Shown here one piece after another: positions 54,975 to 64,000 of a DNA stretch of 64,000 bases; the stretch's first letter is position 1; every line of letters starts with the position of its first letter. The DNA is from a bacterium HR37 (lineage in GTDB: Bacteria; Desulfobacterota_D; UBA1144; Nemesobacterales; CSP1-2). Location: positions 1 through 64,000 of the forward strand of contig BEIN01000006.1 in assembly GCA_002898375.1 (NCBI GenBank), written 5' to 3'. The notes under the pieces are model-generated. The model did no database searches. It saw only the letters and a list, made by a program, of their open reading frames with translations, and was not told where the DNA came from. Position numbers and translations under genes: made by a program.

Positions 54975-56468
54975 CGGGAAAACGTCTCCCAGCCTCGTAT
55001 AAACAGTTTTTTCCTCCATAAGGCCAGCTTTCACCTCCAAGGTAACCCTTTTAAAGATATCTGTCCTAGCAACCACCCTTCCCAGAGGATCAATTGCAGC
55101 ACTTATACCGGTATTTGTTGCCCTTATGAGATAACGCCTTGTCTCAACAGCCCTTGGTATGGAGACAAGAAGATGCTGATAAGGAGCTGTGGATCTACCA
55201 AACCAGGCATCGTTGGTTAGATTTACTATTATATTGGCCCCCTTTTTTGCAAGCTCCCTGCTAAAGTAGGGAATAATATCCTCATAACAGATAAGAGGAG
55301 CTATCCTTAAGCTCTTCTCCTTCACCTCCAGAACCTTCAACTCATTTCCAGGGGTAAAATCGCCTGAGGCCGGACTCAGCTTTTTAAGTGCAGGTATGTA
55401 TTTTGCAAACGGCAGGTACTCTCCAAAGAGAAGCAGTTTCACCTTATGGTATCGCCCTAGAATCCTTCCACTAGAGTTGGTAAGAAAGGCTGTGTTAAAC
55501 TTATCCACCTGCTCATCGATTGACGTACCTTCAGCACCAAGGTCTTTTATCTTAAATGAGAGCCCACCGACAAGGAAGTAAGAGCCAGGTATATCCGGGA
55601 TCAAAGACCTTCCATTAACAACAAGAGCGTTCTCCGAATCAGGAATCCATGCCTGTACGGCTGTTTCAGGCCAAACTATTAGGTCTGCTGAGTTAAACTT
55701 CCTAGACATATCGCTGTGGGTTGTAGAAATTGTCTCCTCGTTATCCTCGTTCTTCTCAAAAAAATCAAAGTTTGCCTGAACAATACCTATCCTTACCTTG
55801 GGAGAGGTTAAAATCTTCTGCTCTATGCGGTCCATTTTTACAATCCCATAAACAATAACCAAAAAAAGAAGGCCAATTGAGAAAAAGATCTCCCCCAAAG
55901 GTTTCTTCCTCTGTATCCTAAGTGCACCGACTAACCTTGCAAGGGTTATGTTTACAAGCACAATCAAAAAACTCAGAGAGTGAATCCCAAAAAGGTCAGA
56001 AACCTGAATCAGTGGGATAAAACCGGCCTGAGAGTTTGCAATCCCGTAGGGAAAAAGAAAAGGAAAGAAAAACTCTACAGAGGTCCAAAGAGCAGCTATA
56101 AGAAGAGCTGAAACCAGACCCTCTTTACCCAAAAGCCCAAACCTTGAAGACAGGTAAGCAAATAAAGAGATATAGAGTCCGGAATAGATACTGAAAAGAA
56201 GATGGAATAAAACGCTTACCACATACGGAAAACCACCAAACCTGGTAAGTGTGCCTATGATCCAGTATGTACCAACTGCGTTTACAGAGGCCCCCATAAG
56301 AAGACCCAGTATAAAGGCAACCCGAGGTGGTTTCCCTTCGAGGATAAGGAAAAAGGGAACCAGTACGAACCAGGAAATAATACCTCCATAGGGAACCATA
56401 AACGCGATTGCAAAAACCGCACCTGAGATAACGGATGTAAAAACGTTGATTTTTTGCACCGTTTTCAT
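54903..56468 (-). CDS. lnt: apolipoprotein N-acyltransferase
   Basis: N-terminal TM region; VWPETAVQAW, FGEYLPFAKYIPALKKL, CYEDIIP, NLTNDAWFGRSTAPYQHL. Confidence 0.97.
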   Translation of the reverse strand: MKTVQKINVFTSVISGAVFAIAFMVPYGGIISWFVLVPFFLILEGKPPRVAFILGLLMGASVNAVGTYWIIGTLTRFGGFPYVVSVLFHLLFSIYSGLYISLFAYLSSRFGLLGKEGLVSALLIAALWTSVEFFFPFLFPYGIANSQAGFIPLIQVSDLFGIHSLSFLIVLVNITLARLVGALRIQRKKPLGEIFFSIGLLFLVIVYGIVKMDRIEQKILTSPKVRIGIVQANFDFFEKNEDNEETISTTHSDMSRKFNSADLIVWPETAVQAWIPDSENALVVNGRSLIPDIPGSYFLVGGLSFKIKDLGAEGTSIDEQVDKFNTAFLTNSSGRILGRYHKVKLLLFGEYLPFAKYIPALKKLSPASGDFTPGNELKVLEVKEKSLRIAPLICYEDIIPYFSRELAKKGANIIVNLTNDAWFGRSTAPYQHLLVSIPRAVETRRYLIRATNTGISAAIDPLGRVVARTDIFKRVTLEVKAGLMEEKTVYTRLGDVFPLGCLVSFVVYVFFSFLKGRDNIL

Positions 56469-56490
56469 CGCTTCGTGTTAAGAAGAGAGG

Positions 56491-57261
56491 CTACACCCTA
56501 GAAGCTCTGGATTGATTCCTGTTATATATAATACAGAGCCTTACTGCACCAAATAAAACCAGCAAAAGGGCAACAAGCTGAGCAATGGATAAACCTGGTA
56601 TAGGGCTTGGGGTTGTCTGTCTTATAAACTCTATAAAGAATCGTTCTACCCCAGAAAGGATAAGAAAAACCGAAAACAGCCACCCACCTCCCCGTTCTCT
56701 TCTCCGGAGCCTCCACAAAACCAAGAAAACAATTCCCAGGTATAAAGCCTCGTATATCTGGGTAGGATGAACCTTCTCAGTAGTTGGGGGAAGCCCTTTT
56801 GGAAAAGACATAGCCCAGGGGAGGTTTGAGGGGGTTCCATAATCATCACCAACAAGAAAACAACCTATACGCCCTATTGCATGGCCAATGGCAATTGAAG
56901 GAGCAAGTGCATCTGCTATAGTCCAGAAACCTACCCGGTTTTTCCAAGATAACAGAAGAACCAGGAAAACAGCCCCAAGAAAACCTCCATAGAAAGTAAG
57001 TCCACCCCTCGAGAAGAGGTAGGGGAAAGGATTAGCAAGCAAATCACCAAGGGGTACATTCTCAAACACATAAAAAAGCTTTGCCCCTACTATCCCCCCG
57101 ATCATCGACACAAGAAGAAGGTTGTTAAGAAGCCTCTCATTTAAACCCTTTCTCCTAAACTCAAGAGACGCAACCCAGTAAGCAACAAGGAAAGCAAGTG
57201 CTACCATTACACCAAAAGAGGAGATTACAAAGTCATTTATCCTAAACAGTTCTGGATACAT
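56491..57261 (-). CDS. lgt: prolipoprotein diacylglyceryl transferase
   Basis: RGGLTFYGGFLGAV; GHAIGRIGCFLVGDDYG; HPTQIYEAL. Confidence 0.98.
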   Translation of the reverse strand: MYPELFRINDFVISSFGVMVALAFLVAYWVASLEFRRKGLNERLLNNLLLVSMIGGIVGAKLFYVFENVPLGDLLANPFPYLFSRGGLTFYGGFLGAVFLVLLLSWKNRVGFWTIADALAPSIAIGHAIGRIGCFLVGDDYGTPSNLPWAMSFPKGLPPTTEKVHPTQIYEALYLGIVFLVLWRLRRRERGGGWLFSVFLILSGVERFFIEFIRQTTPSPIPGLSIAQLVALLLVLFGAVRLCIIYNRNQSRASRV

Positions 57262-57546
57262 AGCTATATATCTCCTTTATCCCCTCTGCAAGCATCTTTA
57301 AAATCACCTATTTCCCGTTTTAACTCCCCAGTTAAGCTCAAGAAACGGTAGATAACCAAAAACAGAAAAACCTCAAAAAGCACCTGAACTATAAATACAG
57401 CAAAGAGACTATCCATAAGCAAATATCCTCCACTTTTGTGTAATAAATTTAACTGAATCGGGTTCGGATTTAAACAACCACCAAGCCCTTACCAAAAGCG
57501 TCTTCTTGCTACCGCAACCAAAAATGGGTAGATTTTGTAAGTAACT

Positions 57547-58143
57547 ATGTTGACATCACCCGTTTTAGTACTAAACCGATATTTTGTTCCCATTACCATT
57601 ACAAATGTAAAACGGGCCTTTATAATGCTTTACTGTGGTGTTGCAAAGGCAGTTGGAGATAACTACGAAACGTTTGATTTTGAATCTTGGACCCAAGTTT
57701 CTGCTACCAGGGAAGAAGACGCTATAAGAACCGTAAATAAGATAATAAAGATCCCCAGAGTGATAATGCTTGTAAGGTACGAGCTGGTACCTAAGAAAGA
57801 GGTTAAATTCAACCGTCTAAACATCTTTAGGAGAGACGGTGGTATGTGTCAGTACTGTGGTAAAAAGTTCCCGTACTCTGAACTTACCATAGACCACGTA
57901 ATTCCAAGATCTCTTGGTGGAAAAAGCACATGGGAAAACGTTGTATGTTGCTGTGTGGAATGTAACAGAAAGAAGGGAGGAAGAACACCTGAGGAATCGG
58001 GCATGAAACTTAGAAGCAAACCCAGAAGACCTTTATGGAATCCATTCTCCAACGTTTATATAAAATCTATAAGATACAAAGAATGGGAACCATTCCTTAG
58101 CTTTGTAGATGCTTCCTACTGGAACGTTGAGCTTGAAGAGTAA
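57547..58143 (+). CDS. HNH endonuclease
   Basis: CQYCGKKFPYSELTIDHVIPRSLGGKSTWENVVCCCVECNRKKGGRTPEE, intact HNH motif. Confidence 0.93.
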   Translation: MLTSPVLVLNRYFVPITITNVKRAFIMLYCGVAKAVGDNYETFDFESWTQVSATREEDAIRTVNKIIKIPRVIMLVRYELVPKKEVKFNRLNIFRRDGGMCQYCGKKFPYSELTIDHVIPRSLGGKSTWENVVCCCVECNRKKGGRTPEESGMKLRSKPRRPLWNPFSNVYIKSIRYKEWEPFLSFVDASYWNVELEE

Positions 58144-58222
58144 CCGGTATGTGGAAAATCCCCCTAGGAATCAACCCACCTTGCATTGTATTTACAAATC
58201 CATTTAACAAACGGAGGAAAAA

Positions 58223-59497
58223 ATGAGGTACCGTTTACTAACTACCATTGTTTTGTTTGCTTTTTCCCTATTCTTCTTAAAAGACACTCTGTTTGCTAGA
58301 ATCATACTTCCACCAATTGATGAGCCTATAGTAAAAAAGATATCCATAGTCATTCCAGATTTAGAAGGCTCTGGGGTGGGTCAGAAGGAAGCAAGAGAGT
58401 TTGTTGAGGTTCTCAGAAACGACCTTAAGAACTCTGGCCTTTTTGATGTAAGAGTAGATGCCATTACAAACCCAGATGTCGGTGGATACACAGACTTCCA
58501 GGCCCTATTTGAATCAGGGGCTGAAGCCTTTATAAGGGGTAACTACAAATACTCTGGCAATAGAATTACAATAGATGTCACCTTATTTGATGTTATAGCT
58601 GAAAAACCCCTTCAGGGAAGGTCATATGAAGCCACTCCAGACAGGGTAAGGGAAGCTGCCCACAGGTTTGCCAACCTGGTTTTAAAAGAGTTTACAGGTA
58701 TAGATGGCTTCTTTACCTCAAAGATAGTGTATGTCTCTGGAGCACAGCATAGAAGAGACCTCTATATAATGGACTATGATGGCCACAATGTAAGGCGCCT
58801 TACAAATCACAACGCACTTGTTATGTCACCTCACTGCTCCCCGGATGGAACCAGGATAACCTTCAGCTCAGATAAGGTATGGGATCAGGATATATACATA
58901 CTAAAGCTTATTCCAAGGGTTGAGGAGCAAAGAATTACCCGTGCATTCAGGCTGGAACAGAGTCCAGAGTGGTCTCCAGATGGACAAAAGATTGCTTACA
59001 GTGCAAACGGCGATATCTACATTGCAAACCCAGATGGCAGTGGAGCACTAAACATAACACACCATCCATCCATAGATGTATCCCCCACCTGGTCACCTGA
59101 TGGAACCAAAATAGCGTTTACCTCTGACAGGAGCGGCATTCCCCAAATATACGTAATGAATATAGACGGAAGCGGGATAAGAAGGCTTACCTCTGGAGGT
59201 TACAGCACCGATCCGGCCTGGTCTCCTAATCCCGCAGTAAACAAAATAGCATTTGTAAGGGTAGAGGGCAGTGAGGCAAACATATACACTATAAACCCGG
59301 ATGGCTCAGATGAGAAAAGGCTTACCTACGGAACGAGAAGAAACGAAAACCCATCATGGTCTCCTGATGGACACTATATAGCCTTTACCTCCACAAGAAC
59401 CGGAGCAAAGGACATTTATATTATGTATCTAAACGGAGAAAACCAACGTCAGCTAACAAAGGGAGGGGGAAAGTCTTTTCCTACATGGTGTAAATAG
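58223..59497 (+). CDS. tolB: Tol-Pal system beta-propeller protein TolB
   Basis: Signal peptide; repeated SPDGTKIAFTSDRSG.PQIYVMN WD40-like units; FVSGAQHRRDLYIMDYDG-type linker. Confidence 0.96.
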   Translation: MRYRLLTTIVLFAFSLFFLKDTLFARIILPPIDEPIVKKISIVIPDLEGSGVGQKEAREFVEVLRNDLKNSGLFDVRVDAITNPDVGGYTDFQALFESGAEAFIRGNYKYSGNRITIDVTLFDVIAEKPLQGRSYEATPDRVREAAHRFANLVLKEFTGIDGFFTSKIVYVSGAQHRRDLYIMDYDGHNVRRLTNHNALVMSPHCSPDGTRITFSSDKVWDQDIYILKLIPRVEEQRITRAFRLEQSPEWSPDGQKIAYSANGDIYIANPDGSGALNITHHPSIDVSPTWSPDGTKIAFTSDRSGIPQIYVMNIDGSGIRRLTSGGYSTDPAWSPNPAVNKIAFVRVEGSEANIYTINPDGSDEKRLTYGTRRNENPSWSPDGHYIAFTSTRTGAKDIYIMYLNGENQRQLTKGGGKSFPTWCK

Positions 59498-59508
59498 TCA
59501 GGTTAAGA

Positions 59509-59841
59509 TTAAATCCCCAATTTACCTATAACGCTCTTTAGCTCTTCAGCCTCTGAGAACTCAAGCTCAAGAAACCTTATGGCTTCACGAATGATGTCTA
59601 TAACCTTGTCATTATGGAGTTTGTAGAAAACGTGTGTTCCCTCATTTCTTATATCCACAAGATGGTGTGCTCTAAGAATAGCCAGATGTTGCGATACATT
59701 GGAAGAGCTTATTCCAAGCTTTTCGTGGATTTCCTTAACGTCCTTTTCCCCCTCATTAAGCAGTATGAGAATGTGCAGCCTTATAGGGTTTGAAAGAACA
59801 CCAAAAAGATCCGAAACCGATTTAATTATACGCTTTGGCAT
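59509..59841 (-). CDS. ArsR-family transcriptional regulator
   Basis: LFGVLSNPIRLHILILLNEGEKDVKEIHEKLGISSSNVSQHLAILRAHHLVDIRNEGTHVFYKL. Confidence 0.95.
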   Translation of the reverse strand: MPKRIIKSVSDLFGVLSNPIRLHILILLNEGEKDVKEIHEKLGISSSNVSQHLAILRAHHLVDIRNEGTHVFYKLHNDKVIDIIREAIRFLELEFSEAEELKSVIGKLGI

Positions 59842-60021
59842 CTTAACGAATTAACATTATAAAATATTTTATAAAATTTTACAATATTCTAAGACATAAA
59901 AAGTTGATTTAATTCTGGTCGAAAAACTACCAATACCTGAGGCACAGTAACCAGTACTATACATTATTGAAATATTTGAATATTCTAATACATATTTATT
60001 GAATAAAAGGAGAGTTATGAT

Positions 60022-61191
60022 ATGATTAGAGAGTATTCGATGGAAAACAGAGGAAAAGAAATAAAAATAGTAGGTATCTTGGGTGGAGGCCAACTTGCAC
60101 GTATGACAGCAACCGCAGCCTACAAACTTGGCCTTCAAATAGCCATACTTGATCCAGCTCCGGATAGCCCAGCCCAGCAGGTTACAGAGCTAAAGGTTGT
60201 GGGACCACTAAACGACATATCAATGATAAGAAAGGTTGCAAGTTTATCAGACATTTTAACCCTTGAGAATGAGTTTGTAGACGCCTCCCTCCTTAGAGAA
60301 GTAGAATCCGATGGTGTGCTTATCTATCCCAGAGCCGATACCCTCGGTTTAGTACAGGATAAGCTACTACAGAAGCAGTTACTCGACTCAAATGGTATCA
60401 GGGTTCCCCGCTTTATGGCGGTTTCAGAGAAAGAAGATGTTTACAAGGCTGGAGAAACACTGGGGTGGCCACTTGTTTTAAAGGCAAGACGAAATGGCTA
60501 TGACGGACGAGGAAATGCTCTAATTAACGGACCCAGCAGCGTGGAGGATGTCTGGAGAAGATTTGAGCAAACACGAATCCCGCTTATGGTTGAAGAGTTT
60601 GTGGAGTTTAAAAAGGAGCTTGCAGTAATGGTTGCACGTAGCTCAAATGGGGAGGTGGCTGTATATCCAGTTGTAGAAACCATTCAGAAAAACCACATAT
60701 GCCATATGGTAAAGGCACCAGCAGAAATCAGCCCAGAGAGCTTGGAGAATGCAAAAGAGATAGCAAGAAAAACGATTGAAGTAATAGACGGGGTTGGTAT
60801 ATTTGGTATAGAGATGTTTTTTCTTAACGATGAAAGGATACTTATAAACGAACTTGCTCCTCGACCACACAACTCAGGACACTACACAATAGAGGCGTGT
60901 GTTACCTCTCAGTTTGAAAACCATGTGCGTGCCATTTTAGGTCTTCCCCTTGGTTCCACATCTATGGTTCTTCCAACGGCCGTTATGGTAAACCTTCTGG
61001 GAACACGCAGTGGCCCTGTAAATATAAAGGGGCTTAGAGATGCTTTGAAGATACCTGGGGTAAGTGTACATATATACGGTAAGAAAACGACCCGTCCAGG
61101 CCGAAAAATGGGACATGTAACGGTTCTAGCTAACAGTATTGAAGAGGCTCTTGATAAAGCAACCAGAGCAGCAAAACTTATCTCTTTCTAA
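60022..61191 (+). CDS. purK: 5-(carboxyamino)imidazole ribonucleotide synthase
   Basis: [23 protein letters not shown]-grasp [35 protein letters not shown]. Confidence 0.98.
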   Translation: MIREYSMENRGKEIKIVGILGGGQLARMTATAAYKLGLQIAILDPAPDSPAQQVTELKVVGPLNDISMIRKVASLSDILTLENEFVDASLLREVESDGVLIYPRADTLGLVQDKLLQKQLLDSNGIRVPRFMAVSEKEDVYKAGETLGWPLVLKARRNGYDGRGNALINGPSSVEDVWRRFEQTRIPLMVEEFVEFKKELAVMVARSSNGEVAVYPVVETIQKNHICHMVKAPAEISPESLENAKEIARKTIEVIDGVGIFGIEMFFLNDERILINELAPRPHNSGHYTIEACVTSQFENHVRAILGLPLGSTSMVLPTAVMVNLLGTRSGPVNIKGLRDALKIPGVSVHIYGKKTTRPGRKMGHVTVLANSIEEALDKATRAAKLISF

Positions 61192-61214
61192 TCAAAACAA
61201 CAACGGAGGGAAAG

Positions 61215-61715
61215 ATGAACCCCTTAGTTGGAATTGTAATGGGAAGTGACTCAGATCTGCCGACCATGAAACTTGCTGCAGAGGTATGTGAGGAATTTAG
61301 TGTACCATATGAGATTCGTATAATATCTGCACATCGTACACCACTAGATATGGCAAGATACGGGCAAGAAGCACATAAACGAGGAATACGAGTAATAATT
61401 GCAGGAGCGGGTGGAGCAGCTCACCTACCGGGGATGATTGCAGCCCACACACCTCTTCCTGTTATCGGTGTTCCAATACGCACTGAGTCGCTAAGTGGGC
61501 TTGACTCACTTCTCTCGATAGTGCAGATGCCAAATGGTGTTCCGGTTGCAACGGTTGCAATAAACGGAGCAAGGAATGCAGGCCTTCTTGCAGTAGAGAT
61601 TTTAGCAACCTCAGACTCCTCCCTTCTAGAAAAGGTAATCAAATACAAGGAGAACATGGCCAACTTATCCCGTGAGAAAGACAACAAGTTACAAAACCAG
61701 AGAAAAAAGAAATAG
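61215..61715 (+). CDS. purE: N5-carboxyaminoimidazole ribonucleotide mutase
   Basis: [59 protein letters not shown]. Confidence 0.99.
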   Translation: MNPLVGIVMGSDSDLPTMKLAAEVCEEFSVPYEIRIISAHRTPLDMARYGQEAHKRGIRVIIAGAGGAAHLPGMIAAHTPLPVIGVPIRTESLSGLDSLLSIVQMPNGVPVATVAINGARNAGLLAVEILATSDSSLLEKVIKYKENMANLSREKDNKLQNQRKKK

Positions 61716-63134
61716 CTACTTTAGATTTACCACCGGACAGAACAGTCCAAGAGGTTTTCTTTCCCACCAGCAACCGGTTTTACGCTTCTCTTCGGTACTT
61801 GTAAAACGGTATTCGTAAAGCACTGCTCTTATATACCTAGGAGGGCTTTCTGGAAACGGGTTCGTTTTCAACAGGGATAAAACCGAACCTTCTCCCTCAA
61901 GAAGACGAAGTAGAAGATTTACAAACCACAGATCAATTCCGTGTTGCCTTAAAGCTAAAAACCACATCTGCCAGTCCAACCTTGGCTGGTGGGGTATGTT
62001 CCATTTTAGAGGGTTATCCTCCTTAACTGGTTTCCATTTAAACTCGTATTCTCTCCAGTTAACACCATCATCACTTCCCTCTATATTGACCTCATAGCGC
62101 AGAGTTGTCATAACGGTAAAAAGACCGTAGCTGTTTACCAGAAAAAAAGGTGAAAATACGGAAAGCAAACGGAATACACCTTTTGATTTTAAAAAGATTG
62201 CGATAAATTGGAGCAAATTTAAAATAAAAAGCACACCTGTTATGAAATGGATAATATGTTGAATAGCCCTACTATGCATGGCACTGTGAAAAGTATTTAT
62301 ACTACCTGTCAGATTAAACCATATCCTATCTGGAACAAGCGGGATGAGGATAACAATGGATAAAATATTAAATAAACCGTAATTTCCGGTAAGAACAATT
62401 GCAACCTGCAAGAGAGCTAGGATCAAAGCAGCTACTACACGCATTGTATTTGAACTAAATATCAGGAACGGAACAGCTATCTCGATAAACAGAACCAGAA
62501 AGGTACATATCCTATGAAAAGCCACAGGCATTTTATGCATATACCAAGCCAGTGGTGTTGGAAGAGGCTGGGTTTCATAGTGGTATTTAAGGGCACTTAG
62601 ATTACGCCATGTTCTATCCCCGCTTAAAAGCTTTCTTATACCGGAAGAAAACATAAAACGAAAGACAACAAACCACAATAAGAATAAGGAAAATGAAGAC
62701 GAGGGAGTATCAAGTGATAGAAGAAACCCTAAAAACCCAATCTCAAGTAGTAAGGCATCCCACTGAAACATCAAGAAATCCTGTCCTATACTTACAAATG
62801 AAAGATAACACATCCAAAGCACTAAAAGAGAAACAGAGGTAAGATGATCAGTTACAAGCAAAAGGGAAAAAACAATCCCCACAATGCCAGCACCAATAAG
62901 AGCATGATCACTGCTATTAACCCAGAAAAGAGTAGGACAACGGTAAAATCTCCGTATTCCGTAGCGTCTCCTTGCCCTCTCCAGATATTCCCCTGCCGGT
63001 AAAATACCCTTTGAACCATAAAGGCCCTTTATTTGAACTAAAAGTGAGGAAAAAGCAAGCAGATAAACAAGGCCAAGAAATCTAAAGAACAACCATTGAG
63101 AGAACAGAAAATCACTTGTAAATCCATGAAACAT
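61716..63134 (-). CDS. lipase maturation factor-family membrane protein
   Basis: LKGLYGSKGILPAGEYL-type motif; DFLMFQWDALLLEIGFL; PRLDWQMWFLAL. Confidence 0.88.
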   Translation of the reverse strand: MFHGFTSDFLFSQWLFFRFLGLVYLLAFSSLLVQIKGLYGSKGILPAGEYLERARRRYGIRRFYRCPTLFWVNSSDHALIGAGIVGIVFSLLLVTDHLTSVSLLVLWMCYLSFVSIGQDFLMFQWDALLLEIGFLGFLLSLDTPSSSFSLFLLWFVVFRFMFSSGIRKLLSGDRTWRNLSALKYHYETQPLPTPLAWYMHKMPVAFHRICTFLVLFIEIAVPFLIFSSNTMRVVAALILALLQVAIVLTGNYGLFNILSIVILIPLVPDRIWFNLTGSINTFHSAMHSRAIQHIIHFITGVLFILNLLQFIAIFLKSKGVFRLLSVFSPFFLVNSYGLFTVMTTLRYEVNIEGSDDGVNWREYEFKWKPVKEDNPLKWNIPHQPRLDWQMWFLALRQHGIDLWFVNLLLRLLEGEGSVLSLLKTNPFPESPPRYIRAVLYEYRFTSTEEKRKTGCWWERKPLGLFCPVVNLK

Positions 63135-63149
63135 TTCCTCAAGTTACGT

Positions 63150-63605
63150 TCATAAACCCTCTGCACTATGAGAAGAGGTAAGACGACTTATTGCTGATCT
63201 TATAGCATTTTGAACTTCTAAAATAGAGTCAGTATCTTTATATTTCTGTCTTGGCCAGAAAAAACCTCTTAAACCGTCCTTCCTACGTCTTGGTACTATG
63301 TGTATATGTAAATGGGGAATACTCTGACTTACACGGTTATTAATTGCCACAAACGAGCCATCTACCTTTAAACCAATCTCTACCGCATGTGCTAAAAGCC
63401 TAACATTGATAAAGAGTTTTGGGATAAGTTCTATGGGTAAATCAATAATGGTTTTATAATGAGCCCTCGGAATTAAAAGACAGTGACCAGGAAATAGAGG
63501 TCTATGATCTAAAAAAGCAACAGAGTCTTCATCTTCAAACACCATATAAGCTGGCTCCTCTCTCCATACAATCCTACAGAATCTACACTTCTCATCCCTT
63601 AACAT
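63150..63605 (-). CDS. HIT-family protein
   Basis: CRFCRI; HIHIVPRR (HxHxH-like) preceded by SIPHL. Confidence 0.93.
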   Translation of the reverse strand: MLRDEKCRFCRIVWREEPAYMVFEDEDSVAFLDHRPLFPGHCLLIPRAHYKTIIDLPIELIPKLFINVRLLAHAVEIGLKVDGSFVAINNRVSQSIPHLHIHIVPRRRKDGLRGFFWPRQKYKDTDSILEVQNAIRSAISRLTSSHSAEGL

Positions 63606-63642
63606 CTAATTACCTACTCCAACCCCCTAAAACCACCACTAT

Positions 63643-63975
63643 TTATTTAACCTCGATCTCCACCCTCTTTGGCTGCACCTCCTTTCTTTTTGGGATAACC
63701 ACACTAAGAACACCGTTAGTATACCTAGCCTTTACATTATCAGCATCTGCATCTGGAGGAAGAATAAATCTACGGGTAAAGGGGCCATAAACACTTTCAC
63801 CCTTTACCAGATTAGCACCTTTTAATAGATTATCCGCGGGTTTTCTCTCACCCTTTATTAAAAGAACTTCGTTTTTCAACTCAACTGCTATATCCTCCCT
63901 GGATACTCCAGGAAGTTCTGCATTTATGATATACTCGTTGTCAGTTTCGTAAACATCAACACTTGGAATCCACAC
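63643..63975 (-). CDS. small heat shock protein (Hsp20/alpha-crystallin), possibly continuing beyond the window edge
   Basis: PSVDVYETDNEYIINAELPGVSREDIAVELKNEVLLIKGER; YTNGVLSVVIPKR. Confidence 0.95.
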   Translation of the reverse strand: MWIPSVDVYETDNEYIINAELPGVSREDIAVELKNEVLLIKGERKPADNLLKGANLVKGESVYGPFTRRFILPPDADADNVKARYTNGVLSVVIPKRKEVQPKRVEIEVK

Positions 63976-64000
63976 CCTTCTGTTGGGGTTTTCGTATGGA

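Noticed and set aside
57547-58143. HNH endonuclease considered as a defence gene
   Set aside because: Intact, stand-alone HNH of a common type in a housekeeping context (lgt/tolB); no partner genes suggest a defence module.

Overview
The window is a bacterial chromosomal segment, probably Gram-negative (lnt, tolB, porin-like and PagL-like genes). I did not assign a taxon. A housekeeping backbone (radA, murI, etfBA, addBA-like, nth, rpoH, alaS, rlmN, rpmA/rplU, hisD/hisC, lnt, lgt, tolB, purK/purE, hsp20) carries three accessory regions. (1) Positions 1-7504: a cas1 (left-truncated)-cas2 pair, a 17-repeat CRISPR array whose four leader-proximal repeats differ from the other 13 by a contiguous 3-nt block, a cassette with a hypothetical gene, a zinc-finger-less RadA paralog and a degenerate HNH protein, and a tyrosine integrase abutting the 3' end of tRNA-Pro. 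(2) Positions 27670-38191: a type III-A csm operon (cas10, csm2-csm5), a second 17-repeat array with an unrelated repeat, then nth and a CARF-HEPN (Csm6-like) plus Cas6 pair. There is no cas1/cas2 in this locus, and the leader contains several palindromic elements and two tandem DnaA-box-like 9-mers. (3) Positions 41113-43223: a gene fragment, a truncated transposase with a 16-bp hairpin around its start codon, and a large serine recombinase beside tRNA-Asn. The most unusual items are the RadA-like/HNH cassette, the ClpX-type zinc-finger-HisC fusion, the repeat-variant switch in array 1, and the composite leader of array 2. All family assignments come from reading motifs; no database search was run.
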